A stretch of 27,789 nucleotides of DNA from positions 1-27,789 of the forward strand of contig CBFGXE010000040.1 of NCBI GenBank assembly GCA_965652645.1, written 5' to 3'. The translations under genes were made by a program, and so were the position numbers. Shown piece by piece: positions 8,916-16,217 of this stretch; positions within the stretch are counted from its first letter, which is position 1, and the number at the start of each line of letters is the position of its first letter. Source of the DNA: ZC4RG30 sp965652645. Lineage in GTDB: Bacteria; Pseudomonadota; Gammaproteobacteria; Steroidobacterales; Steroidobacteraceae. The notes under the pieces were generated by a model. The model was not told the DNA's origin and searched no databases. It saw only the letters and a program-made list of their open reading frames with translations.

Positions 8916-10802
8916 ATGGCAAAGATACTGTCCTTCAAGATTCAAAACTTTAAAGGTGCCGATGATGTACGCATCGAGCTTGAGGGCCGTTCAACAAGTC
9001 CGGTCCTTACGCTCATCGGCCTCAATGAAAGCGGAAAAAGCACCATTCTCGAAGCGATATCCCACTTTGCCACGGGTGACAAGTCGATCGCAAGCTTATT
9101 CGACGGGCAGTATGCTCAGGCTTCAGCCCTGAGCTTGATACCCCTACATAAGAAGGCAGCCTTCACTGGAAAAATTAGCGTCTCTGCAAGCGTTCTACTT
9201 GATGAAGAAGACGTACAAGAAATCGAAAAAATCGCAAAAAATCAGAAATACACAATCGATTCCGCCTTGCTAAACGCCCCCTTTGACGTCGTTCGAACCT
9301 TTGTCTTTGAAGACAGCGCGCTGACAAAGTCAACAAACAGCTGGAGCTTTCCGCTTCGAGTGAAGAAAGGTAAAGCTGCAACATTCAGGCCATACCAGCG
9401 CCCTATGCATGGGTCCAATGAAACAGATCTGTGGACGAATGTGTACCGGTATATCGAAACACATCTCGAGCAGGTCGCATACTTTCCAACCTTTCTCGTA
9501 GATATGCCCGAGCGCATCTATCTGCGGGAACATGATGATGAAACTGCAATAAACCGACACTATCGCTTTGTGCTTCAGGACATCCTGGACAGCTTGGGAG
9601 AGGGGCTTGATCTAGAGAAACACGTGTGCAAGCGGATCGAGGAGTTCAAAGAAAAGGAAGACAGTCCGTTCTGGCTTTCCATGCTCTTCGGAAGCCCCAG
9701 CAAGAGCCCCATCGATTCGGTATTCCAGAAGCTCTCGAATGCTATTACTAAAGAAGTTTTGGGAAGCTGGCAAAAGGTCTTCCAGCGCGCAATCTCTGCT
9801 AAAAGTATTACTGTCGAATGGAACGTCGACACTGAAAAGGGCGGGCTACCTTATGCATCTTTCTATGTTTCAGATGGCGAATCAAGATACGCCATCAACG
9901 AGCGATCGCTAGGCTTTCGATGGTTCTTCTCATTTCTGCTATTCACCGGCTTCAAGCAAGCAAAACAACGGAAGACTATCTTCATCTTTGATGAACCTGC
10001 GGCCAATCTCCACGCAAAGGCTCAAGCTGAGCTACTCACCAGCTTTTCTCGAATAGCCTCTAGCGGGAACAAGATTATTTACTCAACGCACAGTCATCAT
10101 ATGATTAGTCCCAACTGGCTGGGTGCGGCCTATATCGTTGAGAATGCTGCGCTTGACTATGATAAGGAAGACAGTTTTGGCTTGGACACCAAGCCCACCA
10201 AGGTATCAGCAACCCCTTATAGAAAGTTCGTCGCTGATTACCCCACTCGCTCAAGCTATTTTCAACCTGTGATAGAGAAGCTCGAGTACGTGGTTCCGGG
10301 CGTTATTGGAAAAGGACCCTACGTAATTGTTGAGGGCATCACAGATTACTACGCACTCAGGATTGCCGAGATGGTGCGTAAATCTAAAATTAGCTTCAGC
10401 TTGGTCCCGGGCAGCGGTGCGGGTGCCTCCGGGCCCATAATTAGTCAGATGCTAGGCCAAGGAATGAACTTTGTGGTCTTGCTTGACGATGACAAAGAGG
10501 GAAGGAAGGCTAAGGATAAGTATTCCGAGACTTGGTTTTTGCCTGACTCGACACTGCTTACCCTCGGCGGCATCTCCGAGGACATGAAAGGGATGTCACT
10601 TGAGCGGGTTCTCGGAGATGAGACCATCGAGTTCATAAAGAAAGAGCTCTCACTTCCAAAAGATCCCACGAAGAAACAAGTCGGCTGGTATCTCGCCGAG
10701 TCTCTGGCCGCCGAGAGATCCTCGAGCTTGCCTGATGAGGCGGTCGATCGACTGTCGAAAATTCTGCAAAGATTGGAGCGGATTTTTAAGAATCGCCTCT
10801 GA
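8916..10802 (+). CDS. OLD-family ATP-dependent endonuclease (AAA ATPase + TOPRIM)
   Basis: A 628-residue protein with an ABC-type ATPase fused to a TOPRIM nuclease, the OLD (overcoming lysogenization defect) architecture. Walker A is G35-LNES-GKST43, a signature-like NERSLGFRWFFSF sits near 328-340, Walker B is IFIFDEP with Asp359-Glu360, and an H-loop lies in YSTHSHH (about 389-395). The TOPRIM domain starts at VIVEGITD (Glu473) and has the LLDDDKEG acidic cluster (Asp524-526). Family members are DNA nickases/nucleases, several in anti-phage defence. No UvrD-like helicase (Gabija partner), AriB or reverse transcriptase adjoins, so it looks like a stand-alone OLD. ATG 8916 has no clear Shine-Dalgarno. 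Base composition is markedly lower in GC than the neighbours (about 48% in one sampled 60-base line versus about 62% in the RND gene), a sign of transfer. Confidence 0.9.
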   Translation: MAKILSFKIQNFKGADDVRIELEGRSTSPVLTLIGLNESGKSTILEAISHFATGDKSIASLFDGQYAQASALSLIPLHKKAAFTGKISVSASVLLDEEDVQEIEKIAKNQKYTIDSALLNAPFDVVRTFVFEDSALTKSTNSWSFPLRVKKGKAATFRPYQRPMHGSNETDLWTNVYRYIETHLEQVAYFPTFLVDMPERIYLREHDDETAINRHYRFVLQDILDSLGEGLDLEKHVCKRIEEFKEKEDSPFWLSMLFGSPSKSPIDSVFQKLSNAITKEVLGSWQKVFQRAISAKSITVEWNVDTEKGGLPYASFYVSDGESRYAINERSLGFRWFFSFLLFTGFKQAKQRKTIFIFDEPAANLHAKAQAELLTSFSRIASSGNKIIYSTHSHHMISPNWLGAAYIVENAALDYDKEDSFGLDTKPTKVSATPYRKFVADYPTRSSYFQPVIEKLEYVVPGVIGKGPYVIVEGITDYYALRIAEMVRKSKISFSLVPGSGAGASGPIISQMLGQGMNFVVLLDDDKEGRKAKDKYSETWFLPDSTLLTLGGISEDMKGMSLERVLGDETIEFIKKELSLPKDPTKKQVGWYLAESLAAERSSSLPDEAVDRLSKILQRLERIFKNRL

Positions 10803-10813
10803 GTTCAAGAAGG

Positions 10814-10824
10814 CCGCTTTGGGT
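10814..10824 (+). repeat. CCGCTTnGGGT motif, copy 1
   Basis: CCGCTTTGGGT twelve bases after the OLD stop, in the 117-base gap before the LOTUS pseudogene. The same 11-base core recurs at 11833-11843 and 16186-16196, always between genes. Confidence 0.4.
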
Positions 10825-10919
10825 TGGTAATTGCCTAGCAGAACTCCTGATCAGCCCTCTCCTTTCTCTCAAGCGCTATTGTTCACTGTCCAACATTTGC
10901 ACTTGGATTTGCGTTCCTT

Positions 10920-11783
10920 ATGGCAGATCTCGAACAATCAGACTTCGCAGTTCCGCAACGCGAAGTGCAACGCCTTCTGGGCCGATGCCTCTTGCGTTTG
11001 CAGCAATACGAGCGGTTACTCAAGACAATGATCGCAGTACAACAGTTTTCTGGGACTTCCGAGTCACTCGCGCATGCCCTGGACGCCCGGAAGGCCGAGA
11101 CTAGCGACAAGACATTAGGTGCTTTGATTGGTCGACTGATGGGCGACTACATCCTGAAAGAAGGTTTCGAACTGCCCGACGACACACCCGAGCAAACTAG
11201 CGAATCAATCCATTTCGGCTTCCGGATGCAGCTCAATCTGCCAGCCGAACGTCACAAGGCACTCAAGGCGGAACTGCGCGAGCTGGTGACACTACGAAAT
11301 TCACTGGTGCACCATTTTGTCGACCAGCATGACCTCTGGACTTTAGATGGCTGTCTTCAAGCGCAAGACGCGTTGAACCAATCGTACACAGAGATCGACC
11401 GACACTTTGAACAATTGGTCACGTTCGCCGGCTACATGGACGAAGCAAGGAAGGCCACTGCGGACTTGATGCAATCACCGCAGTTCCTGGACATGATCGT
11501 CAATGGAATCGGCCCCGACGGCGAGATCCATTGGCCCGTGGCGGGCATTGTCGGAGCGTTGAGGGAAGCTTTCCAGGAACTGTCCATCGACGGCTGGGTG
11601 AATCTGGATGCTGCCGAGCGATGGGTTTCCTAACTCTATCCTCAGCTAACGACACAAAAGTACCGTTGTTCCCGCTGGCGTCACGTCATTCACGAATCCG
11701 GACAGTTCGAGTTGCGTCGCTTCACGCACAACGGACAATTTGGAGCGTGGTATCGGGAGCGGCCCCACGCGAGCGGCTGTTAA
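10920..11783 (+). pseudogene. HEPN-like/OST-HTH (LOTUS) domain protein, broken by in-frame TAA
   Basis: The first frame runs to a TAA at 11631-11633 (237 residues). The same frame then continues without interruption for 49 more codons to a TAA at 11781-11783, and these read YPQLTTQKYRCSRWRHVI, HESGQFELRRFTHNG and GAWYRERP, the recognisable C-terminus of bacterial OST-HTH/LOTUS proteins. The gene is therefore one 287-codon frame with a nonsense codon, probably from a Glu codon (GAA to TAA). The N-terminal region has R126-N-S-L-V-H131, a HEPN-like RN...H motif in an all-helical stretch. The LOTUS part starts near FLDMIVNGIGPDGEIHWPVA. LOTUS domains bind RNA. The truncated product would lack the second half of that domain. 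A sequencing error or stop read-through would restore it. Confidence 0.82.
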
Positions 11784-11825
11784 ACAGGACCTTGAGGGCA
11801 CTTTTCAGGAGTTACCTGCTCGCTA

Positions 11826-11859
11826 CAGACGACCGCTTCGGGTCGATCACGCCCGTCTG
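11826..11859. repeat. CCGCTTnGGGT motif, copy 2, in nested hairpin
   Basis: CGACC-GCTTCG-GGTCG (11830-11845) is nested in an outer CAGACG...CGTCTG pair (11826-11831 and 11854-11859; the strands compete at the overlap). It lies between the LOTUS pseudogene and the integrase. The core CCGCTTCGGGT matches the copies at 10814 and 16186. It may be a dispersed intergenic repeat or part of the integrase leader. Confidence 0.45.
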
Positions 11860-11905
11860 GCACCCGTGAGAGAACCATCCCATCCCCTACCAATAGGAGA
11901 TGGCC

Positions 11906-12529
11906 ATGTCAGTCCTTCACAGATCGCAGCCCTGCCAGCCCTGGAACAAGGGAAAGCTGGTCGGCCAGAAGGCACCGCTCAAGCTCAAGGACATCTGGGC
12001 GATCCGGGTCCGGCTGCAGCTACGCAAAAAGGTCCGTGACCTGGCGCTGTTCAACTTGGCGATCGATTCCAAGCTCCGTGCCTGCGATCTGGTCAGACTC
12101 CGGGTTTCTGACGTGTCCCATGGCGGCCAGATGGCTTCTCGGGCCATGGTGATGCAGCAAAAGACGGGAAGGCCCGTCCAGTTCGAGATCACAGCAATGA
12201 CGCGTGAAGCAGTCCAGACTTGGATCCAGAAGGCCGACCTGAACCCATCGGACTTCCTCTTCACCAGTCGGATCGCTGCCTCACCTCACCTGTCGACGAG
12301 GCAGTACGCCAGGATCGTCCATCGATGGGTCGAGGATGCCGGGTTGGAGACAGGATCCTATGGGACGCACACGATGCGCAGGACGAAGGCGTCGCTGATC
12401 TATCGTCGAACCCGGAACCTCAGGGCTGTCCAGCTTCTCCTAGGCCATACGAAGCTGGAGAGCACAGTGCGGTACCTCGGGATTGAAGTAGACGACGCTC
12501 TTGAGATAGCCGAGCAGACGGATGTCTGA
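11906..12529 (+). CDS. minimal tyrosine recombinase/integrase
   Basis: A 207-residue site-specific recombinase consisting essentially of the catalytic domain. The full set of active-site residues is present: Arg58 (DSKLRACDLVRLR), Lys86 (KTGRPVQF), His155 and Arg158 (HTMRRTKASL), His181 (LLGHTKLEST) and nucleophile Tyr190 (VRYLGI). The usual N-terminal SAM-like DNA-binding domain is absent; the protein opens with a short PWNKGKLVGQKAPLKLKDIW segment typical of a widespread group of about 200-residue integrases. ATG 11906 is preferred because AGGAG (11895-11899) is six bases upstream; the ATG at 11900 abuts that site. It looks intact, unlike the LOTUS gene upstream, and may have mobilised the island. 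No attachment site was recognised. Confidence 0.9.
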   Translation: MSVLHRSQPCQPWNKGKLVGQKAPLKLKDIWAIRVRLQLRKKVRDLALFNLAIDSKLRACDLVRLRVSDVSHGGQMASRAMVMQQKTGRPVQFEITAMTREAVQTWIQKADLNPSDFLFTSRIAASPHLSTRQYARIVHRWVEDAGLETGSYGTHTMRRTKASLIYRRTRNLRAVQLLLGHTKLESTVRYLGIEVDDALEIAEQTDV

Positions 12530-12542
12530 TGTATGGGGTCGA

Positions 12543-12566
12543 TCCTCGGCCCGGGAAGGTCGAGGA
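12543..12566. terminator. hairpin downstream of integrase
   Basis: TCCTCG and CGAGGA separated by 12 bases, 14 bases after the integrase stop and in front of the convergent membrane-protein gene. No T-tract, so termination is only suggested by position. Confidence 0.25.
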
Positions 12567-12665
12567 GCGGCTAGGAGCGGTCGCCCGCGCTATCCAGAGG
12601 CACTCGCTCGCAACATCCCGAGACACGCTACACGTCGCGTCACTCTCGACCCGCCGCGACCAGCG

Positions 12666-13229
12666 TCAGCCACCGATCAGCCGCTGAACTGCGCGGTATT
12701 CCCGCAGCCAGCGCTGGCGCAACGTGCGGCTCAGCCAGAGGGTCGCCCCGAGCGATGCGACGGCCATGGCCAGCAGGGCCAGTCCGGCATCGCGCCACGC
12801 TTCGCCGGCCAGTAGCCAGACGCCCGCATTGGCCACCAGCGCATAGGCGAGCAGCAACCATCCTGTCATCCGTGCCAGCCACAAGTCGCGCAGGCCGGTG
12901 CGAAGCTGGGCGAGTCGAAGCCGTGCATACGTGCTCGCGCTACCGGTGGCATCCGTTGCGTGCCGGCGTGGCGCGCGCAGCACGACGGCCCACGCCATCG
13001 GCAGGAACACCACGAAGAACGGCATCAGAAGCCAGTGCGCGGGATCAACCTGGCCACTCAGCAGCGCCTGGCCGAACACCAGGAAGGCCACGACCGTCAG
13101 CGCCACTTCAAGGGTGCGCAGCAGTCGCAGCCGCAGCTGGCGACGGCGAACGCGGCCGGTCAGGTCCTGCTGCATGGCGGAGTGCGTCTGGCCCTGCCAG
13201 GCATCCTTCAGAAGATCGTCGAATTTCAT
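12666..13229 (-). CDS. four-helix membrane protein, probable anti-sigma partner
   Basis: A 187-residue protein with a charged cytoplasmic N-terminus of about 35 residues and four hydrophobic segments (TLEVALTVVAFLVFGQALL, HWLLMPFFVVFLPMAWAVVL, MTGWLLLAYALVANAGVWLL and AGLALLAMAVASLGATLWL). A charged loop separates the second and third. Its ATG overlaps the stop of the ECF sigma gene (ATGA), with GAGGG six bases upstream, so the two are co-translated. Position and topology are those of membrane anti-sigma factors. I see no zinc HxxxCxxC motif, so the assignment rests on context and the protein could be an uncharacterised membrane accessory. Confidence 0.65.
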   Translation of the reverse strand: MKFDDLLKDAWQGQTHSAMQQDLTGRVRRRQLRLRLLRTLEVALTVVAFLVFGQALLSGQVDPAHWLLMPFFVVFLPMAWAVVLRAPRRHATDATGSASTYARLRLAQLRTGLRDLWLARMTGWLLLAYALVANAGVWLLAGEAWRDAGLALLAMAVASLGATLWLSRTLRQRWLREYRAVQRLIGG

Positions 13230-13714
13230 GCAATGCCCTCTGCTTTTGACAGGGATTTCAGGCGCTCGCGGGCGCGATGCAGGCGCACGCCGACGTTTTC
13301 CGCACTGATGCCCAGCATGTTGCCGATCTCCTGGTAATCGAAACCTTCCAGTTGCAGCATCAATACCTGCCGCAACTTGAGTGGCAGCTTAGCCAGCGCC
13401 TCGAACAGCCACTGCGTGCGGGCGCAGGCATCGGCCATGGCCGGGTCCGCGACGTCGTGCAGCGCATCGTCAAACGGCACCGGCGACGGCATCCGGGTTT
13501 CCGCGCGCACGTGGCTGGCGCCCAGGTTGTGCGCGATGCGCAATACGAACGGCAACAGCCGGTCCGCTTCGCGCAGCCGCGGGAGGCTCTCCCAGATGGC
13601 GAGTAGCACCTCCTGCAGCAACTCCTCGCGCACGGCGGGGTTGAGCTCATAGCCGCACACCGCACGCCAAAGCTGAGGATGGAAGGCTTTTACCTGTGGC
13701 CAGAGTGGATGCAT
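13226..13714 (-). CDS. ECF-type sigma-70 family RNA polymerase sigma factor
   Basis: A 162-residue alternative sigma factor. Region 2 spans roughly residues 10-75 (REELLQEVLLAIWESLPRLR, then FVLRIAHNLGASHVR), and region 4 roughly 105-155 with the helix-turn-helix in YQEIGNMLGISAENVGVRL and HRARERLK. There is no region 3, as expected for ECF factors. ATG 13714 has no strong ribosome site. The gene is co-translated with the downstream membrane protein and divergent from an amidohydrolase operon, with a 164-base regulatory gap. It probably directs transcription of its own operon and perhaps of the divergent one. The inducing signal is unknown. Confidence 0.9.
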   Translation of the reverse strand: MHPLWPQVKAFHPQLWRAVCGYELNPAVREELLQEVLLAIWESLPRLREADRLLPFVLRIAHNLGASHVRAETRMPSPVPFDDALHDVADPAMADACARTQWLFEALAKLPLKLRQVLMLQLEGFDYQEIGNMLGISAENVGVRLHRARERLKSLSKAEGIA

Positions 13715-13878
13715 GGAGTCGTGTCTGGAGTGGGTCGGCCGTCGACCAGTGGGATGGCCAGCAATACCTCAGTCGGCGCTGGGGGCGCATTTCTTACATG
13801 GAAACAAATTTTCTTTTTTTAGTAAGAAATTCCCGGCTTCCCGCCACTCATCAGGCGATCCCACTCGAAAGGACACAC
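13715..13878. promoter_or_regulatory. divergent promoter region with 9-bp inverted repeat
   Basis: The gap between the ECF sigma start and the amidohydrolase start holds ATTTCTTAC (13789-13797) and its exact reverse complement GTAAGAAAT (13822-13830), 24 bases apart. Between them lie GGAAAC (13800-13805) and a T-rich tract leading to GTA (13822-13824), resembling the GGAAC / N16 / GTC layout of ECF promoters reading towards the amidohydrolase. The repeat stands out as an AT-rich patch in GC-rich DNA. Its function is inferred from position. Confidence 0.5.
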
Positions 13879-15327
13879 ATGATGCGACCTTCCACCCTCG
13901 CAAGCCTGCTGCTCCCTGCCGCGTTGTACGCACCAGCCCTCGTGCTGGCCGGCGCGCCATCCGTCGACGGCGCCTTGGCGCTCGACAATGTGCATATCGT
14001 CGAGGCCGAAGACAACCGCGTCAGCCCGCGCCGATGCGTGCGCGTGGAAGGCGCCGGCATCACCACCATCACCGCGGCCGGCGAACCCGCCTGCCTGCGT
14101 GGTGCCCGAGCGATCGACCTGGAGGGCCGCTATCTGGTGCCAGGCCTGATCGACATGCACGCCCACCTCACCCTGGGGCCCATGGAGATCAAGCGCGAAC
14201 GCGGCCGGGCCGTGATGCAGGCGCTGCCCGATGACGAGATCGCCGAACACAATGCTAGGCGGCTGGTGGCATTCGGCGTCACCACTATCCGCAATCCCGG
14301 TGGCGACCTGCACGCAGCGGCGCGGTACGAGGCACGCCTGGCCGCTGGCGAGCTGATCGGCCCCGAGAGCTTCAACGCAGGTCCGGTCATCAACAACGCC
14401 GACCTCCCCGGCCTAGCCACCGCGGCGCGCAACGCCGAGGACATGGAGCGAGTGGTCGGTGCACAGGTCGAGGCCGGTGCCGACTGGATCAAGCTCTATA
14501 CCGGCCTCTCGCCCGAACTGCTGAAGGCCGGCATCGACGCCGCGCACCGGCATGGTCGTCCCGCCGTCGCGCACCTGGAAAGCATCGCGTGGCCCGACGC
14601 ACTGGCGATGGGACTGGACGGCATCGTCCACCTGATGCCGCTGAGCCCGGACCTGTTGACTGCGAAGCAGCGCGCGGCGTGGCAAGCCACGGCCCGTGGC
14701 AGTACGTATTCGTTCTTCGAGTGGTGGGAGCACTTCGATCCCGAAGGGGCGCACGCCGACCAACTGGTCGCCGCCTATCAGGAGCATCGCCCAATCTTCG
14801 ACGCCACGCTGGTCGCCTTCCATGCCGCCTTCGTGCAGGACCAGGACAACGCATACAGAGACGACGCACGCCGCCATGCCCATCCGAAACTGCTGGCGCA
14901 TTGGAACGAATGGTTCACCTTCGCCATCGGCTGGCAGCCCGAGGACTTCGAGCGCGCGCGCGCCGTGTGGCCGAAGGTGCAGCGGATGGCCGCGCGGCTG
15001 TATGCCACCGATGCGCGCATGACCCTGGGCACCGACATGAGCAACCCGTGGATCGCCCCGGGCATCAGCCTGCATCGCGAAATGCAACTGCTGGCCGAAG
15101 CCGGCGTGCCGAACGCACGACTGCTCTTGGCCGCCACCCGCCATGCCGCCGAAGCGCTGGGCGCCGGCCAGCGCCTGGGGCGAGTCGCTCCCGGTTTCGA
15201 GGCCGACTTGCTGGTGCTCGACGCTGACCCGCTGGAAGACATCCAGCACACACGCGACATCCACGCCGTCGTACTCAACGGCACGTTGCTCACCGCCGCC
15301 GCACTGAACCAACTCAAGGGAGAATGA
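13879..15327 (+). CDS. exported amidohydrolase-family enzyme
   Basis: A 482-residue metal-dependent hydrolase of the imidazolonepropionase/prolidase-like amidohydrolase branch. A signal peptide covers the first 25 or so residues (LASLLLPAALYAPALVLAGA), so it acts in the periplasm or is lipid-free secreted. Metal-site residues in family order are His94-A-His96 (LIDMHAHL), Lys205 (DWIKLYTG, the likely carboxylated Lys), His232 (VAHLES), His251 (IVHLMPL) and Asp386 (LGTDMSNPW). ATG 13879 follows AAAGGA with five-base spacing; the frame is open farther upstream but would lose the signal peptide. It overlaps or abuts the NTF2-like gene. The substrate is unknown; relatives cleave cyclic amides or dipeptides. 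Confidence 0.88.
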   Translation: MMRPSTLASLLLPAALYAPALVLAGAPSVDGALALDNVHIVEAEDNRVSPRRCVRVEGAGITTITAAGEPACLRGARAIDLEGRYLVPGLIDMHAHLTLGPMEIKRERGRAVMQALPDDEIAEHNARRLVAFGVTTIRNPGGDLHAAARYEARLAAGELIGPESFNAGPVINNADLPGLATAARNAEDMERVVGAQVEAGADWIKLYTGLSPELLKAGIDAAHRHGRPAVAHLESIAWPDALAMGLDGIVHLMPLSPDLLTAKQRAAWQATARGSTYSFFEWWEHFDPEGAHADQLVAAYQEHRPIFDATLVAFHAAFVQDQDNAYRDDARRHAHPKLLAHWNEWFTFAIGWQPEDFERARAVWPKVQRMAARLYATDARMTLGTDMSNPWIAPGISLHREMQLLAEAGVPNARLLLAATRHAAEALGAGQRLGRVAPGFEADLLVLDADPLEDIQHTRDIHAVVLNGTLLTAAALNQLKGE

Positions 15328-15329
15328 CC

Positions 15330-15878
15330 ATGAAGCGCACGTTCCAACACATCGCCGCCCGCACCCTGCTGGCAGCAGGCTTGGCCCTGGGTCTGGCCAG
15401 CACCGCCCACGCCGGCCCCGAGGACTGGGAATCCCCTGAGGCCATCGTGCATGCTCTGTATGAAACGATCTCCGCCGACGCCGGCGCAAAGCGCGACTGG
15501 GACCGCTACCGCGCCTTGTTCCTCGATGGCGCCCGCCTGTCGGTGGCCATGGATTCCAGTATCGGAAGCGGCATCATGGGCATGGACAGCGAAGAGCTGA
15601 TCACCCAGACCGAGAGCGCTTACGCCGCCACGGGCTTCCATGAGATCCCCTTGGTTACCAAGGTCGAGCAGCACGGACTGCTGGCCTCGGTGATGAGCAG
15701 CTTCGAGATCCGCCTGCGCCCCAGCGACAAGGAACCGCTCATGCGCGGACTGAACCACTTCCAACTGCTCAACGACGGTGAACGCTGGTGGATCGTGTCC
15801 AACGTGGGCACGGTGGAAACGCCCACCTCGCCGCTGCCCGAAGCATTCCAGCTGACGACCCGGGGAGGTGCGAAATGA
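15330..15878 (+). CDS. exported NTF2/SnoaL-like protein
   Basis: A 182-residue protein with a clear signal peptide ending STAHA-GPED at about residue 27. The mature part has the length and pattern of NTF2-like cone folds (an early helix with WDRYRALFLDGARL, later strands SVMSSFEIRLRP and HFQLLNDGERWWIVSNVGT). ATG 15330 is preferred: AAGGGAG lies seven bases upstream, while ATG 15324, overlapping the amidohydrolase stop, is too close to it. The stop overlaps the next start (ATGA). Within the operon it may bind a ligand related to the amidohydrolase substrate. No catalytic residues can be assigned. Confidence 0.75.
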   Translation: MKRTFQHIAARTLLAAGLALGLASTAHAGPEDWESPEAIVHALYETISADAGAKRDWDRYRALFLDGARLSVAMDSSIGSGIMGMDSEELITQTESAYAATGFHEIPLVTKVEQHGLLASVMSSFEIRLRPSDKEPLMRGLNHFQLLNDGERWWIVSNVGTVETPTSPLPEAFQLTTRGGAK

Positions 15879-16153
15879 GTGGCCCCGTTCCAGTCACGCC
15901 CGCGGATTCGCACGCGACCCAACGCCGCAAGTGGATGTGGATCAAGCTGGCCGGCACCGCATGCCTGCTGTCGTGGGTGGCACTGGCGGTAGGCATCGGG
16001 CTGAAGGTAGACACCGGGGCGATGCTCGTCCTCGCCACATTGGCCGCGGTGACCACCGAAGGCACGATCTGGTTGGCGGCCCTACTCCTCGGGGTAAGCG
16101 CCTACCAAGCGCGCCGGCGCCTCTGGGAGAAACTCCGCCTGCGCATGCGTTGA
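15875..16153 (+). CDS. small inner-membrane protein (92 aa)
   Basis: Two hydrophobic segments (WIKLAGTACLLSWVALAVGI and MLVLATLAAVTTEGTIWLAA, extending into LLLGVSAY) and a strongly basic C-terminus (QARRRLWEKLRLRMR) predict a two-helix inner-membrane protein. A GGAGG lies six bases before ATG 15875, and the ATGA overlap couples it to the NTF2-like gene. It has no family I recognise. It is the last gene of the amidohydrolase operon, ahead of a strong hairpin. Confidence 0.65.
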   Translation: MSGPVPVTPADSHATQRRKWMWIKLAGTACLLSWVALAVGIGLKVDTGAMLVLATLAAVTTEGTIWLAALLLGVSAYQARRRLWEKLRLRMR

Positions 16154-16160
16154 ACGACGG

Positions 16161-16193
16161 CCAAGCGGTCGCCGCTGGGCAGCGACCGCTTGG
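16161..16193. terminator. 12-bp hairpin between convergent genes; CCGCTTnGGGT motif, copy 3
   Basis: CCAAGCGGTCGC, a 9-base loop, then GCGACCGCTTGG: a perfect 12-bp stem between the small membrane protein stop (16153) and the convergent helicase stop (16218). It lacks a T-tract, so it may be a bidirectional hairpin or a REP-like repeat. Its right arm contains the core CCGCTTGGGGT (16186-16196) shared with 10814 and 11833. Confidence 0.55.
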
Positions 16194-16217
16194 GGTCGAA
16201 AGTGGACGAGCGCGGAC

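Noticed and set aside
8916..11783. Gabija, PARIS or retron system
   Set aside because: The OLD protein has no UvrD-like helicase, AriB or reverse transcriptase neighbour; the LOTUS gene belongs to a different family.
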